DNA of 64,000 nucleotides from Deinococcus cellulosilyticus NBRC 106333 = KACC 11606 (GCF_007990775.1 NZ_BJXB01000009.1:62001-126000); one strand, 5' to 3'. Positions 26,161-36,012 are shown, counted from the stretch's first letter. Notes: generated by a model not told the origin, from the sequence alone. Program-made: numbers and translations.

Positions 26161-26299
26161 GAAAATAACGAAGGAAATGAAAGATGCCATCCCCACCATG
26201 AACACCCTGAAGTCCAGTCCACCGCTCACCTGCAAACCTTGCCGCTGAAGGACTGCACCGGACACCCCCCAGGGCATCCTCTGGTCAGAAAGGACCCCC

Positions 26300-27378
<1,079 letters not shown>

Positions 27379-27382
<4 letters not shown>

Positions 27383-28428
27383 GTTTTCAGGACATCTTCG
27401 GACATGAGCCCACCATCACCCGCAGTGCACCGGGCCGGGTCAACCTGCTCGGTGAGCACACCGATTACAACGGCGGCTTTGTGCTGCCCACCGCCATCCC
27501 GCAGGAAACCACCGTCAGCCTCTCTGTCAGCGAGGACGGACTGGACCACATCTACAGTGCAGACCTGAATGAAAGACAGGACCTGCCCAGAAACGGTCAG
27601 CCGGAAGGTTTTGCCAAGTATGTGCAGGGCAGCGTGCGGGTGCTGGAACAGAAAGCCTCCATCCCTCCCCTGAACATCCACGTTTCCTCCAACGTCCCGA
27701 TGGGGGCAGGCCTTTCTTCAAGTGCAGCTCTGGAAGTCGCTGTGATTCGTGCAGTGAACGACCTCCTGAAACTCGGGCTCGATGGGGTGGAAATTGCCCT
27801 GCTGGCCCAGAAGGCCGAGCACCGTTTCGCAGGTGTGATGTGCGGCATCATGGACCAGATGGCATCCAGTGTGGCAAGCACCCGTGAAATGCTGTTGCTG
27901 GACACCCTTACGCTGGAACGCAAACTGATTCCCCTCCCAGAAGGGTACGAGGTGCTGGTGATGGACAGCGGAGCCAAACGCCGTCTGGCCGAAAGTGGAT
28001 ACAACACCCGCCGGGCAGAATGCGAAAAAGCCTGTGAACTTCTGGGCATTGCCAGCCTCAGGGACGCTGAGCTGTCCGATGTGGACCGCCTGCCTGAGCC
28101 TCTGAACAAACGGGCGAGACACGTGATCACCGAAAACGCACGGGTGCAGGAAGCCCTGACTGCCACCGCAGAGCGTTTTGGCGAATTGATGAACCAGTCC
28201 CACGCCAGCATGCGAGACGACTATGAGGCCTCCCATGAGCAGGTGGATGCGCTTGTGAGTCTGCTGCAACAGCACCAGGACGTGCTGGGTGCCCGCATCA
28301 CTGGTGCAGGGTGGGGTGGGTGCTGTGTGGCCCTGGTCAAAGCAGGCACCGCCAGACAGGTGTCGGAAGAGGTCCTGAAGGCCTTCAATGAAACTGGTGG
28401 CACCGGACGTCTGGTGGTTCCCCAGTAA
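27379..28428 (+). CDS. galK: Galactokinase
   Basis: 349 residues of the GHMP kinase family: galactokinase signature GRVNLLGEHTDYNGGFVLP near residue 17, ATP-binding GAGLSSSAALEV about 113-124, CGIMDQMAS with the catalytic Asp, and C-terminal ITGAGWGGCCVAL. Phosphorylates galactose for GalT. Overlaps galT by four bases. Ends before a 13-bp hairpin. Confidence 0.95.
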
Positions 28429-28459
28429 AGTTCAAACATCCTCTCTTTTTCCCCGAATC

Positions 28460-28493
28460 GAACAGCAGCGTGAAGGCAAACACGCTGCTGTTC
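28460..28493. terminator. Hairpin terminator after galK
   Basis: GAACAGCAGCGTG and CACGCTGCTGTTC, perfect 13-bp stem with loop AAGGCAAA; also serves the convergent thioesterase gene ending at 28523. Confidence 0.65.
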
Positions 28494-28522
28494 TGCTGTC
28501 AGGTCAAATGTGTTCTGGCAGG

Positions 28523-28924
28523 TCATCTGGGCAGGATGGTGCCAATGGCCGTTGCCACCATTTTTTCCTCCCCATCTTTGAGGGCATAAATGTCGCACTG
28601 GCAGACCGCCTGACGTTGACCGTGTGAGATGGCACGTGCGCGGGCAGTCAGCCTGTGTCCAACAGCAGGCTTTAAATAATGAATCTTGAACTCTGAAGTC
28701 ACCACGATGGATTGCAGGGCTGCCGCACCTGCGAATGCCAGGGCAGTGTCTGCCAGAAAACTGAGCGCTCCGCCATGGGCGGTGCCATACTGCTGGGTGT
28801 ACTCGTCTTTCATGGGCATGTGAATTTCGGTGTGCTGGGGAGAGCAGTGGGTGATCTCTGCACCCATGTGCACACTGAAGGGTTGCTGGGCCAGAGCACT
28901 TCTGGCAATGGACAGAAAATCCAT
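28523..28924 (-). CDS. PaaI-type hotdog thioesterase
   Basis: 133 residues. Contains YGTAHGGALSFLADTALAFA, the PaaI HGG motif with the following catalytic Asp, and TSEFKIHYLKPAVG. Hydrolyses phenylacetyl- or hydroxyphenylacetyl-CoA type esters in the family; substrate here not proven. AAGGAGG five bases before ATG 28924 fixes the start rather than the GTG two codons earlier. A palindrome overlapping the promoter points to repression by a local-type regulator not in this window. Confidence 0.8.
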   Translation of the reverse strand: MDFLSIARSALAQQPFSVHMGAEITHCSPQHTEIHMPMKDEYTQQYGTAHGGALSFLADTALAFAGAAALQSIVVTSEFKIHYLKPAVGHRLTARARAISHGQRQAVCQCDIYALKDGEEKMVATAIGTILPR

Positions 28925-28940
28925 CTCCACCTCCTTAAAT

Positions 28941-28961
28941 TTGAACCTGGTTCAATGATAT
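28941..28961 (-). promoter_or_regulatory. Palindromic operator beside the thioesterase -10 box
   Basis: TTGAACC-T-GGTTCAA, a perfect 15-bp palindrome at 28941-28955, directly abutting TATCAT (minus strand, 28960-28955), a likely -10. Positioned 11 bases upstream of the Shine-Dalgarno. The form suits a TetR-type dimer. Confidence 0.45.
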
Positions 28962-28998
28962 TCCGGGGACAAATGCTTTGGGTGAAGAAGGGGAAACT

Positions 28999-29577
28999 TC
29001 AGGCCATGTGTTTTTGCAGATTTGCGTTCTGGGAGGCTCTCCCTCTCCCCTGCCGGATGGCTGCCCTGAGTGCCGTTCCGACCTGAACAGGATTCAGCAA
29101 CTGCTCGGTGCTTTGCTGAAATCCAAGCCGGAAAAGGTGGTCCTGCAACAGTGCTTCCGGAATGTCCTGCCATGCAGAAACACGATAGGCCCGATTCAGA
29201 GCCATGCACAGAGGCACCACCCGAACCTGCACCAGATCAAATCCAGGATCATCTGTCTCATGCAGACGGTGCATCCCCAGTTGCTCACGGGCAATACTCA
29301 CCGCCAGAGCATGATCTCCGCAGGCCACAGGATCAAGTTCCTTCTGGGCTTCCAGAATCCGCTGGAGCAGGCGTTCGAGCGGTGCGCTGTTGCACCCGGC
29401 ACACCTCACCCGGTCCAGTGCCGAAAGGTACACCTCGTAAGCCCGGTCAAGCCGCAACTGGGCCACCTGGGGGTGACTCCTGAGGTGATGATGGGCCTCA
29501 CGCAGCATGTGCATGGCCTCTCTGCAGGCTTCCTGAACACACACCTGTGTGTATCCCTCTGGGAAGGTTGAAATCAT
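28999..29577 (-). CDS. Unrecognised soluble protein
   Basis: 192 residues, mainly helical, with a CAGC pair near residue 58 and another cysteine at the VACGDHA segment and several histidines. No signal peptide, membrane segment or known family. AAGGGG lies four bases before ATG 29577. Upstream 29578-29927 has no gene. Confidence 0.5.
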   Translation of the reverse strand: MISTFPEGYTQVCVQEACREAMHMLREAHHHLRSHPQVAQLRLDRAYEVYLSALDRVRCAGCNSAPLERLLQRILEAQKELDPVACGDHALAVSIAREQLGMHRLHETDDPGFDLVQVRVVPLCMALNRAYRVSAWQDIPEALLQDHLFRLGFQQSTEQLLNPVQVGTALRAAIRQGRGRASQNANLQKHMA

Positions 29578-29927
29578 GGCACCCCTTTTCCTGGAACTGC
29601 AGCAGTGTTGATGGAATGGTGCAGAGCATGGATGCAACAACCATGTGCAGAAGATGAATGTATTGTAACCAACTGGCCATGGTTTGGGCAGACCCCATGG
29701 GGATTACCCCAACACCCCCTCAGGCATTTCCTCAGGTTGGAAGGGCTGCTCTGATGGTCACATTAAAAAGCAGTGTTCAGAACAACAAAATTTCGGGCAG
29801 TGCCTCGCAGCACTGCCCTTGCCCCTAACGTCTTGCCTTCTAAAGTTGTGACGCGTTCCCCTGTGACTGAACGTTCCCTCGCTCAGTCCTCCGTAGTGTA
29901 ATTGATGCTGTGCACAATGTCAAGCAT

Positions 29928-30026
29928 TTTTTGCATTTTGTTCAGATTATTTTTTACAAAGAGCTCATTTTAGGCCGAATATTCCGACGTTTTAACCATA
30001 TTTTTGCATTTTGTCAGACTATTTTT
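29928..30026 (+). promoter_or_regulatory. Two 26-28-bp direct repeats upstream of the GntR gene
   Basis: TTTTTGCATTTTGTTCAGA then TTATTTTTT at 29928-29955, and TTTTTGCATTTTGTCAGA then CTATTTTT at 30001-30026. The copies differ by one deleted base and one substitution and start 73 bases (about seven helical turns) apart in an AT-rich leader. Candidate autoregulatory sites for the regulator starting at 30058. Confidence 0.45.
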
Positions 30027-30057
30027 CGACAACTTGCCCTCTAGCCCTGGAGCATAA

Positions 30058-30768
30058 GTGTATGACACAATGGACACAAATATGCTGCTGGATGACCAAC
30101 TTTTTTCCCTGCTGCTCACTGCCATTTCCGAGCACCGCCTGCCTCCGGGCACACGGTTGCCCGAAGAAACCCTGTCGAAAATTTTCAAGGTCAGCCGGGA
30201 ACGCATGCGCAAGGTGCTGTTGCGCCTCAGTGAAACCCGCTGTGTGCAACTGACCCCCAATGTGGGGGCCAGGGTCGCCGCTCCAAGCCTCAAAGAAGTG
30301 GAAGACATTTTCCAGGCCCGCATGCTGATTGAATCTGAAACGGTGGCCCTCGCCTGCAAACGCTGGACAGAATCTCAACTTGCCGCCCTGGAAATGCACC
30401 TGCAGCAGGAAGCCGCTGCCCGCAAAGCCCAGAACCTGCCGGAACAGGTGCGACTGACCGGACTCTTTCACATCCGCATCGCTGAAATGGCCGACAATTC
30501 CTTCCTGCTGCGCTTCATCACCGAATTGGTGTGGCACACGGCTCTGGCTGTGGCCCTGTATGAGCTCTCTGGAGACACCGAATGCACCGAACTGGAACAC
30601 CAGGACCTGCTGGTGGCGCTGAGGAAACGCGATGCCAAAGAAGCCGTCAGCATCATGCAGGAACACCTCCAGCACGTACAGGCCAGCCTGAGCGATCAGG
30701 CCAGGGTGTTCCCCAAAGTCAATTTGCAGGAGATCCTCTCTCCACTGGTCATGGCACAACTCAAATAA
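30058..30768 (+). CDS. GntR-family (FCD subfamily) transcriptional regulator
   Basis: 236 residues. The N-terminal winged helix (about 8-75) carries LPPGTRLPEETLSKIFKVSR and the FCD effector domain (about 85-220) carries FHIRIAEMADN with likely metal-binding residues. FadR-like regulators respond to organic acids. GTG start with GGAG five bases ahead. Followed by a 14-bp hairpin. No obvious adjacent catabolic operon, so its target may be itself or distant. Confidence 0.85.
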   Translation: MYDTMDTNMLLDDQLFSLLLTAISEHRLPPGTRLPEETLSKIFKVSRERMRKVLLRLSETRCVQLTPNVGARVAAPSLKEVEDIFQARMLIESETVALACKRWTESQLAALEMHLQQEAAARKAQNLPEQVRLTGLFHIRIAEMADNSFLLRFITELVWHTALAVALYELSGDTECTELEHQDLLVALRKRDAKEAVSIMQEHLQHVQASLSDQARVFPKVNLQEILSPLVMAQLK

Positions 30769-30769
30769 A

Positions 30770-30805
30770 AGAAGGGACCGGAGGTGCAAAACTCCGGTCC
30801 CTTCT
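30770..30805. terminator. Hairpin terminator after the GntR gene
   Basis: AGAAGGGACCGGAG and CTCCGGTCCCTTCT, perfect 14-bp stem with loop GTGCAAAA, starting just after the stop. Confidence 0.7.
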
Positions 30806-30839
30806 CATTGGTATGCGTGCGTTGCAGGTCAGTCTCAGG

Positions 30840-31163
30840 TCACTGGGGCACAGTGCGTTTGCGGGCAGGGAACAGTCTGGCGTACCAGGGCTCAGGGGCA
30901 TGAACGGGCTCGACGTTCACAAATGCACGGGGAGCAGGGGCAGCAGGAACTTCACGCTTCCAGCGGTAGCCAATCACTTCGTAACCCTGGCTTTCCAGGC
31001 CTGTCAGAAGTTCGCCGGCACGGGCATCGTCTTTTTCAATGTGGAAACGCAGGGAGAAGTCGCCAAGTGCAGCATATGGGAAGTGCTCGAAACGTTCGTC
31101 GGATTTCAGGAGACGCTGGATGGCCTGGGATTCAAATGTACCGGTCACTTCTAAGATGAGCAT
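30840..31163 (-). CDS. Unrecognised small protein
   Basis: 107 residues. The first 70 residues look like a compact alpha/beta domain (MLILEVTGTFESQAIQRLLK, then FSLRFHIEKDDARAGELLTG and YEVIGYRWK); the rest is a Pro/Ala linker and basic tail. AGGAGG precedes the ATG. No family recognised. Confidence 0.55.
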   Translation of the reverse strand: MLILEVTGTFESQAIQRLLKSDERFEHFPYAALGDFSLRFHIEKDDARAGELLTGLESQGYEVIGYRWKREVPAAPAPRAFVNVEPVHAPEPWYARLFPARKRTVPQ

Positions 31164-31279
31164 GACGCCCTCCTCTAACCCGTCAGGGGGTTATGGCTGT
31201 ATGAGACGGAGGTTTTGGTTCGGATTCTGGCGACTCTTTTCGCCCTGACATCAGGTTACGCCAAACCCTAGAAAACTCC

Positions 31280-31327
31280 AATCGGAAAACAGGGAGGTGC
31301 CACAGGCTCATATCGGGTTTTCCGATT
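31280..31327 (+). promoter_or_regulatory. Inverted repeat upstream of the LysR gene
   Basis: AATCGGAAAAC (31280-31290) and GTTTTCCGATT (31317-31327), perfect 11-bp arms 26 bases apart, 53 bases or more before TACACT (31380-31385), the -10 of the LysR gene. Likely a tetramer site for that regulator. Confidence 0.45.
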
Positions 31328-31391
31328 CAAAAGGTGCAAATAGCAGAAACAGCGGATGGCAGCGGAGCCACGGGACATTTACACTGGACAC

Positions 31392-32312
31392 ATGAAACTG
31401 TCTCAGCTCAGGGCACTGATCGCCATCGCCGACACTGGAAGTTTCTCCGAAGCCGCGCTGGATCTGGGCATGTCCCAGTCCTCGGTCAGTGAAGCACTGT
31501 CCGCCCTGGAAACCCACCTGCAAAGCTCACTTGTGGAAAGAGGCCGCTTTGGTGCTCGCCTGACCCCACTGGGACAGCAGGTGCTGATTCACGCCCGTGC
31601 CGCCCTGGGTGCCATTGAAGGCATCGAGCAGGAGGTCACCCTGTCCAGAGGTTCCATCCAGGGAACCCTGCGCATCTCCACTTTCAGAAGCATTGCCAGC
31701 CAGTTGATTCCGAAAGTGATGGCCCAGCTGAAACAGCACCATCCAAAACTTCAGCTGGAACTGCTGGAATGCATGATGTGCGAAAAAGAAGACCTGCTGC
31801 GCCCGGTTTTTGACGGAACCGCTGACCTCGCCTTCCTGCCCCAGTGTGAGAGCTCGGAATTCATGTCGTGGGAGATCATGGAAGATCCCTACATGGTGCT
31901 GGTGCCAGACGCCTGGGTGCACCGGGCCACCATCCGCCCAGAGGACCTTGTGGACCAGCCCCTGATCGTCTCCAAAGGTGGAGACTGCACCAACCGCATC
32001 ATGGCGTATCTGGCAGACCACCAGCTTTCCCCCACCGAGATCATCAAAGTCCATGACGACTTCACCATGTACAACATGGTTGCGCAGAACCTGGGCATCT
32101 GCCTCAGTCCCAGACTGGCCATTGACTATGTGCCCAGAGGGGCCACCATGCTGCCTCTGGAAGTCCCCCTCTCCCGTTACATCAGTCTGGCCGTGCGCCA
32201 GGGAGGGCTCCGCACCCCGGCAGTGCGTCATTTTATCATGGCCCTGAAAGGCCTCCTGCCAGAAAGCAAGCTGCCGTTTCTGGAAACCGTGCAGTGCCAC
32301 ACCTGGACCTGA
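31392..32312 (+). CDS. LysR-family transcriptional regulator
   Basis: 306 residues. N-terminal helix-turn-helix (KLSQLRALIAIADTGSFSEA) followed by the SQSSVSEALSALE recognition helix, then a periplasmic-binding-like effector domain (about 90-295). TACACT stands six bases before ATG 31392 and no Shine-Dalgarno is present, so a leaderless start is favoured over the upstream frame. Target genes are not obvious; the inverted repeat upstream suggests autoregulation. Confidence 0.9.
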   Translation: MKLSQLRALIAIADTGSFSEAALDLGMSQSSVSEALSALETHLQSSLVERGRFGARLTPLGQQVLIHARAALGAIEGIEQEVTLSRGSIQGTLRISTFRSIASQLIPKVMAQLKQHHPKLQLELLECMMCEKEDLLRPVFDGTADLAFLPQCESSEFMSWEIMEDPYMVLVPDAWVHRATIRPEDLVDQPLIVSKGGDCTNRIMAYLADHQLSPTEIIKVHDDFTMYNMVAQNLGICLSPRLAIDYVPRGATMLPLEVPLSRYISLAVRQGGLRTPAVRHFIMALKGLLPESKLPFLETVQCHTWT

Positions 32313-32397
32313 GCGATTCAGCGAAATCCGATTTTTTTGCATCGTTTGAGGTGACCGCCGTCAGATCTTTGAAAGGACAGGTTGTTACCATAAAGGT

Positions 32398-32640
32398 GTG
32401 CGACAGGTCAGGGTGATTGCGGACCACATCTGGTTCGAGGGCGAACTGCTTCCCAGAGAACAATGGGAGGCTTTCGACCTGCTCTATGGCTGCATGGAAC
32501 ACCTGCCAGAGAACGATGGAGAGCATATTTTGCTGCTGGGGGTGAGGTGTGGTTTTTCTCCTGGGAAAGTGCAGGAGAAACCCTTTGTGTTCATCCACCA
32601 GAGGTCCATTCAGAGCATTCTGGAACTGCCAGAACCATAA
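32398..32640 (+). CDS. Unrecognised small protein
   Basis: 80 residues, acidic, mixed alpha/beta, no membrane segment. GTG start exactly six bases after TACCAT (32386-32391), a leaderless-type promoter. Followed four bases later by a terminator with a T run. No family recognised. Confidence 0.5.
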   Translation: MRQVRVIADHIWFEGELLPREQWEAFDLLYGCMEHLPENDGEHILLLGVRCGFSPGKVQEKPFVFIHQRSIQSILELPEP

Positions 32641-32643
32641 CAG

Positions 32644-32677
32644 AAACACCCCCGGCATCAACATGCTGGGGGTGTTT
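32644..32677. terminator. Terminator between convergent small genes
   Basis: AAACACCCCC and GGGGGTGTTT with an inner GCAT/ATGC pairing, followed by GTTTTT on the plus strand. Confidence 0.7.
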
Positions 32678-32689
32678 GTTTTTCGGGAC

Positions 32690-32902
32690 TCACACAGGGG
32701 GGTTGAGCACTTCCTGGGGGTTGTGGTCAAACACCTGGATTTCTCCACCGAAAACCTCCCAGTACCCCTGGGACACAAAGCGCATCACGTCGGTGGGAAG
32801 CCTCCAGCCGTGGGTGATGGCGTAGTGCTCGAGGGCAGACAGGGCACTCGGGGCCTGGATGATGGTCATGAGGTTGTTTTCGATGATGTAGTAGAGCTGC
32901 AT
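32690..32902 (-). CDS. Unrecognised small protein
   Basis: 70 residues starting MQLYYIIENNLMTIIQAPSA; contains a helix of Ala/Leu residues and an aromatic-rich C-terminal half. Start at 32902 rather than the far upstream ATG because CAGG stands seven bases before it and the upstream codons look random. Unknown function. Confidence 0.45.
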   Translation of the reverse strand: MQLYYIIENNLMTIIQAPSALSALEHYAITHGWRLPTDVMRFVSQGYWEVFGGEIQVFDHNPQEVLNPPV

Positions 32903-33200
32903 CTTTAACCTGCTTTTCTGGAGTTGGGCCGTGTGGCATGCTGCGGGTCTGAAAGGCTGGGGATCTGCAAAGGAAGACCATGGGCTCTGCCAGCGGATGG
33001 GTGTGAAGCGGTAGGACTGTTCACAGGCATCATTTCCTCTCTGTCCGGTCACTTCGCAGTGTCTGAGGAAGCAAGATGGGGATCAGGGGCACCAGTGAAC
33101 ATGCAGTCAGCAACGGCTTAGACACTGGGTTCATTTTACATTGTTTCAGTGCACAAAGAAACCTGCAGCTGGACCAGACAGAAGAAAACTGTGTTTGGGC

Positions 33201-33295
33201 GCATGATCGAAGGCATCATCCTGGAACCGTTCCAGGGCATGGTCGAAGGCATCATCCTGGAACCCTTTCAGTGCATGATCTGAGCGGTCATCCTT
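33201..33295. repeat. 36-bp tandem repeat, about 2.6 copies
   Basis: Units start at 33201, 33237 and 33273; each begins GCATG(A/G)TC and the first two share GAAGGCATCATCCTGGAACC. Copies 1 and 2 are nearly identical, copy 3 is partial and diverged. The third copy forms the last codons of the minus-strand gene ending at 33268. The rest of 32903-33200 has no gene. Confidence 0.7.
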
Positions 33296-33870
33296 CCTGC
33301 AAATGAGGCCACATGTTCCCAGCCCTGAACCCACTGCCCCTGCACCTGAAGGCGGTAGAGGTCCAGCACCTGTCCTCTGGCGGGTCTGGGTGTGAGGTTT
33401 ACAGGAGCCTCCTGGGTGACCGGGACACGGCTGCGGGCCAGGATGATGCCAGGCTGCCAGGGGTTGATGGTGCGGAAACTGAACGGTTCGCTGGGGCTGA
33501 ATTCACAGTGGATGGACACCAGGGAATTGGACACCGTCCACAGTTTGGTTTTCAGGTGGAGGAGGTCAAAGTTCTGCTGCCCGTTCTGCAACCTTGTGGC
33601 ATCCCAGTGCAGGTGGTTGCCCTGAAGCCAGCGCACCTCGCCCAGATCAAGGTTCACCGGATCGAAGTCACGAAGCCCCTGTTCCAGGCGTTGAATCAGG
33701 GCTCCACAGGGAACACAGGCCCGGAAAGAACCTTTCATCAGGATGCCTGGCGGGACCCTGAGGGCTTCAGGGGGGAAAACATCCAGCCAGTTCTGGCGAA
33801 GATGCACCACCGTTTGTGTGGTTTCCGGGTCCAGACGAAGCATGACGGCATAAACCACAGTTTCACTCAT
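33268..33870 (-). CDS. Unrecognised protein, possibly 2H-phosphoesterase-like
   Basis: 200 residues. General layout (two similar halves, short strands, PPGILMKGSF in the first) recalls 2'-5' RNA ligase-like 2H folds, but the paired H-x-T motifs are absent, so the assignment is weak. ATG 33870 overlaps the end of the diguanylate cyclase gene by eight bases, so they form an operon. Its C-terminus runs into a 36-bp tandem repeat. Confidence 0.5.
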   Translation of the reverse strand: MSETVVYAVMLRLDPETTQTVVHLRQNWLDVFPPEALRVPPGILMKGSFRACVPCGALIQRLEQGLRDFDPVNLDLGEVRWLQGNHLHWDATRLQNGQQNFDLLHLKTKLWTVSNSLVSIHCEFSPSEPFSFRTINPWQPGIILARSRVPVTQEAPVNLTPRPARGQVLDLYRLQVQGQWVQGWEHVASFAGRMTAQIMH

Positions 33871-35482
33871 TCTTGGGCTCCTCACTGACGATGCAGTTGC
33901 GGCCACGCCTCTTGGCCTCATACAGGTGTTCGTCTGCCTGCATCAGCACCTGATCGATGCTGGCCAGCCGGGTGTTGGAGCAGATGCCAAAACTCATGGT
34001 GATGTTGCGGTCTGGCATCAGGTCCTTCCAGAGATGGATTTTCAGTTTGTGCTGGATGCGCAAGCAGGCCGTGTAAGCCCCTGCAGCGTCTGCTCCGGGC
34101 AGCAGCAGGACGAATTCCTCACCACCATAGCGGGCCACCAGATCGCTGCCTCTGCGGTCCTCTTGCAGGAGGTCGGCCACCCTTTTGAGCACCAGATCCC
34201 CAACTTTGTGGGAGTAGGTGTCATTGACACTCTTGAAGTGGTCGATGTCCATCAGCACCACACTGAAGTGCTCCATGGTGCGCCTCACCCGGGCAAATTC
34301 CCGCTCAAACTGAGAAAAGAACAGGCGTCTGTTGGGAAGACCGGTGAGGGGATCGGTGTTGGCAAGGTGCTCAAACTCCTCTGCCTGCTTTTCCAGACGT
34401 TCGTAAAGGCGCTGGCGTTCTTCGTGCAGGGCGGAGAGCTTCTGGTAGGCACTTTCAAGCTCCAGACGCAGGGACTTCTGGAAATCGCTGTTCTGCTGGT
34501 GCTGCCTGAGTTCCTGTTGCAGCAAAATGGGCTCATGGGGGTCTGCTGTGTCCTGCAAGGCCCGCTCAGAAGTCACGTAAGCTTCGAGGTGGTTCAGCAC
34601 CTCCTCACGGCTGAGTGTTCGCACGTTCATCATCATCCAGTGGGCCTGGGCGGCCAGTCTGGGCATCTGGTGGGTGACGGCCAGATCGATGGCTTCTTCC
34701 AGGACCTGCTGGGCGTAACGGTAACGGGGAATGTTGACAGCCACCTTGGCGATGTTGATGCGCTGCTGGATCTGGCCGTGCAGGTTGCCACTCTGCTCAA
34801 AGAGGCGAATGTTCTCTTCATAGCAGGGAATGGCCAGTTGGGGCTGTGCCGTCCAGGTGCTCACACCAGCAATGCCGTTGAGGATCTCCACCCGCTGCTG
34901 GATGTTCTGTGGGGTGTCTGGCACCAGCTCAAGGGCCTGCTGAAAGAGACCCATCCCGTGTGAGTAGCGCTTCACAGAGCACATCACGTCCCCGAGCTGT
35001 TTGAGCACTCTGGCTTTCTCCAGATCATTCAGGCGGGCCAGACCTTCAAACACCTGCTGAAAGTCCTCCAGTGAGGATTGGAGCAGCAATGTGGAGCACA
35101 CATCCAGCAGCAAGGGCAGGTAACGCTCATCCTGATGGGACATGGACTGGATGAGGGTCATCTGACGGGTCCGGGCCGCATCATATCCTCCGAGGGCCTG
35201 CAGGATTTCAATGGCCTTGATCTGGAAGGGGTAGGTCTCCGTGGTGTCAGATTGCTGCTCGGCTTTTTCCAGTGCCTCCAGTGCTTCTGTGGTCCGCAAC
35301 AACTGGTGCAAGATGCTGGCTTTCAAAAGCCATCCTTGCACGTTCAGATGGGCATCAGGCACTGTGCAGAGAATCTGCAGCGCTTCCTGAGGTGAACCCA
35401 GTTCCTGCAAAAGCTGTGCCTGCTGCAGTTCGGTCTGGAAAGCAGTGGTTTCTGGGGGAAATGTCCCATCGGAAGGCAGCAT
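33863..35482 (-). CDS. Diguanylate cyclase with TPR sensor region
   Basis: 539 residues. Residues about 10-330 are tandem helix pairs of the TPR type, then a coiled coil (about 340-375) and a GGDEF domain. The catalytic motif is intact (YGGEEF) with the inhibitory RxxD site RGSD five residues before it, so it should make c-di-GMP and be product-inhibited. No membrane segment; TPRs probably bind a partner that tunes activity. TAAAGT lies nine bases before the ATG. Confidence 0.9.
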   Translation of the reverse strand: MLPSDGTFPPETTAFQTELQQAQLLQELGSPQEALQILCTVPDAHLNVQGWLLKASILHQLLRTTEALEALEKAEQQSDTTETYPFQIKAIEILQALGGYDAARTRQMTLIQSMSHQDERYLPLLLDVCSTLLLQSSLEDFQQVFEGLARLNDLEKARVLKQLGDVMCSVKRYSHGMGLFQQALELVPDTPQNIQQRVEILNGIAGVSTWTAQPQLAIPCYEENIRLFEQSGNLHGQIQQRINIAKVAVNIPRYRYAQQVLEEAIDLAVTHQMPRLAAQAHWMMMNVRTLSREEVLNHLEAYVTSERALQDTADPHEPILLQQELRQHQQNSDFQKSLRLELESAYQKLSALHEERQRLYERLEKQAEEFEHLANTDPLTGLPNRRLFFSQFEREFARVRRTMEHFSVVLMDIDHFKSVNDTYSHKVGDLVLKRVADLLQEDRRGSDLVARYGGEEFVLLLPGADAAGAYTACLRIQHKLKIHLWKDLMPDRNITMSFGICSNTRLASIDQVLMQADEHLYEAKRRGRNCIVSEEPKNE

Positions 35483-35562
35483 GATGGGTTCACTTTAGAG
35501 GGGGCGAGGTCACCAAAATCTTACCCACCCTTGAAAGAATTGTGGGGGATTTCAGCTCTGGC

Positions 35563-35832
35563 TCAGCTTTGTGGTGAACCCCAGTGCACTGCGTCATGGT
35601 CCTTTTGAATGCTGATCAGCAAGCCTGCCGAGAGTTCCCAGAGACGCTCAATCTTCAGAGCCAGCAGTGGGATGACAGGGGCATTGCCCAGCAGCACCTC
35701 CTGGAGGTCGTCCAGGGTGTATTCCAGCTGCACAGCAAGTTCCTCCACGGTGATGCCCCTGCATTCGCATTCGAATTTCAGGATCAGACCGGGGTGCACT
35801 GGCTGTTCAGGGATGGGCAGGACTTCTTTCAA
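35563..35832 (-). CDS. HigA-like XRE-family DNA-binding protein
   Basis: About 89 residues from a TTG start with GAGGA before it. HigA-type features: PVHPGLILKFECECRGITVEELA, then a helix-turn-helix ending in ALKIERLWELSAGLLISIQKDHD. The frame is open to 35976, but the extra codons overlap the promoter region of the divergent operon and look non-coding, so the start is uncertain. No HigB-type toxin gene is adjacent; the partner may instead be the divergent ubiquitin-like/DUF4132 pair, which it may repress. Confidence 0.6.
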   Translation of the reverse strand: MKEVLPIPEQPVHPGLILKFECECRGITVEELAVQLEYTLDDLQEVLLGNAPVIPLLALKIERLWELSAGLLISIQKDHDAVHWGSPQS

Positions 35833-35982
35833 CAGATCCTCACGCTTTCTCTGCCGACAGTATAGATCAGGGTGTATGCTGGCACACCAAGTAAATTCGT
35901 TACAGATCTGTGACAAAATCCATTGGTGACTTTGGGCGGGCGATGGCCCATGTCGGAGATTGAATTCAGACACCATATTGTT

Positions 35983-36003
35983 TATTATGCTTTAAACATA
36001 ATA
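35983..36003. promoter_or_regulatory. Palindrome in the divergent promoter region
   Basis: TATTATG (35983-35989), CTTTAAA, CATAATA (35997-36003), perfect 7-bp arms, the centre nearly self-complementary. It ends nine bases before the ATG of the ubiquitin-like gene and so covers its -10 region. Candidate operator for the HigA-like protein. Confidence 0.45.
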
Positions 36004-36012
36004 CGAGGTCCC

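Noticed and set aside
33201..33295. CRISPR array
   Set aside because: Repeats are directly adjacent without spacers and only about 2.6 units long; no cas gene.
35563..35832. Complete HigBA toxin-antitoxin pair
   Set aside because: Only the HigA-like half is found; neither neighbour looks like a RelE/HigB toxin.
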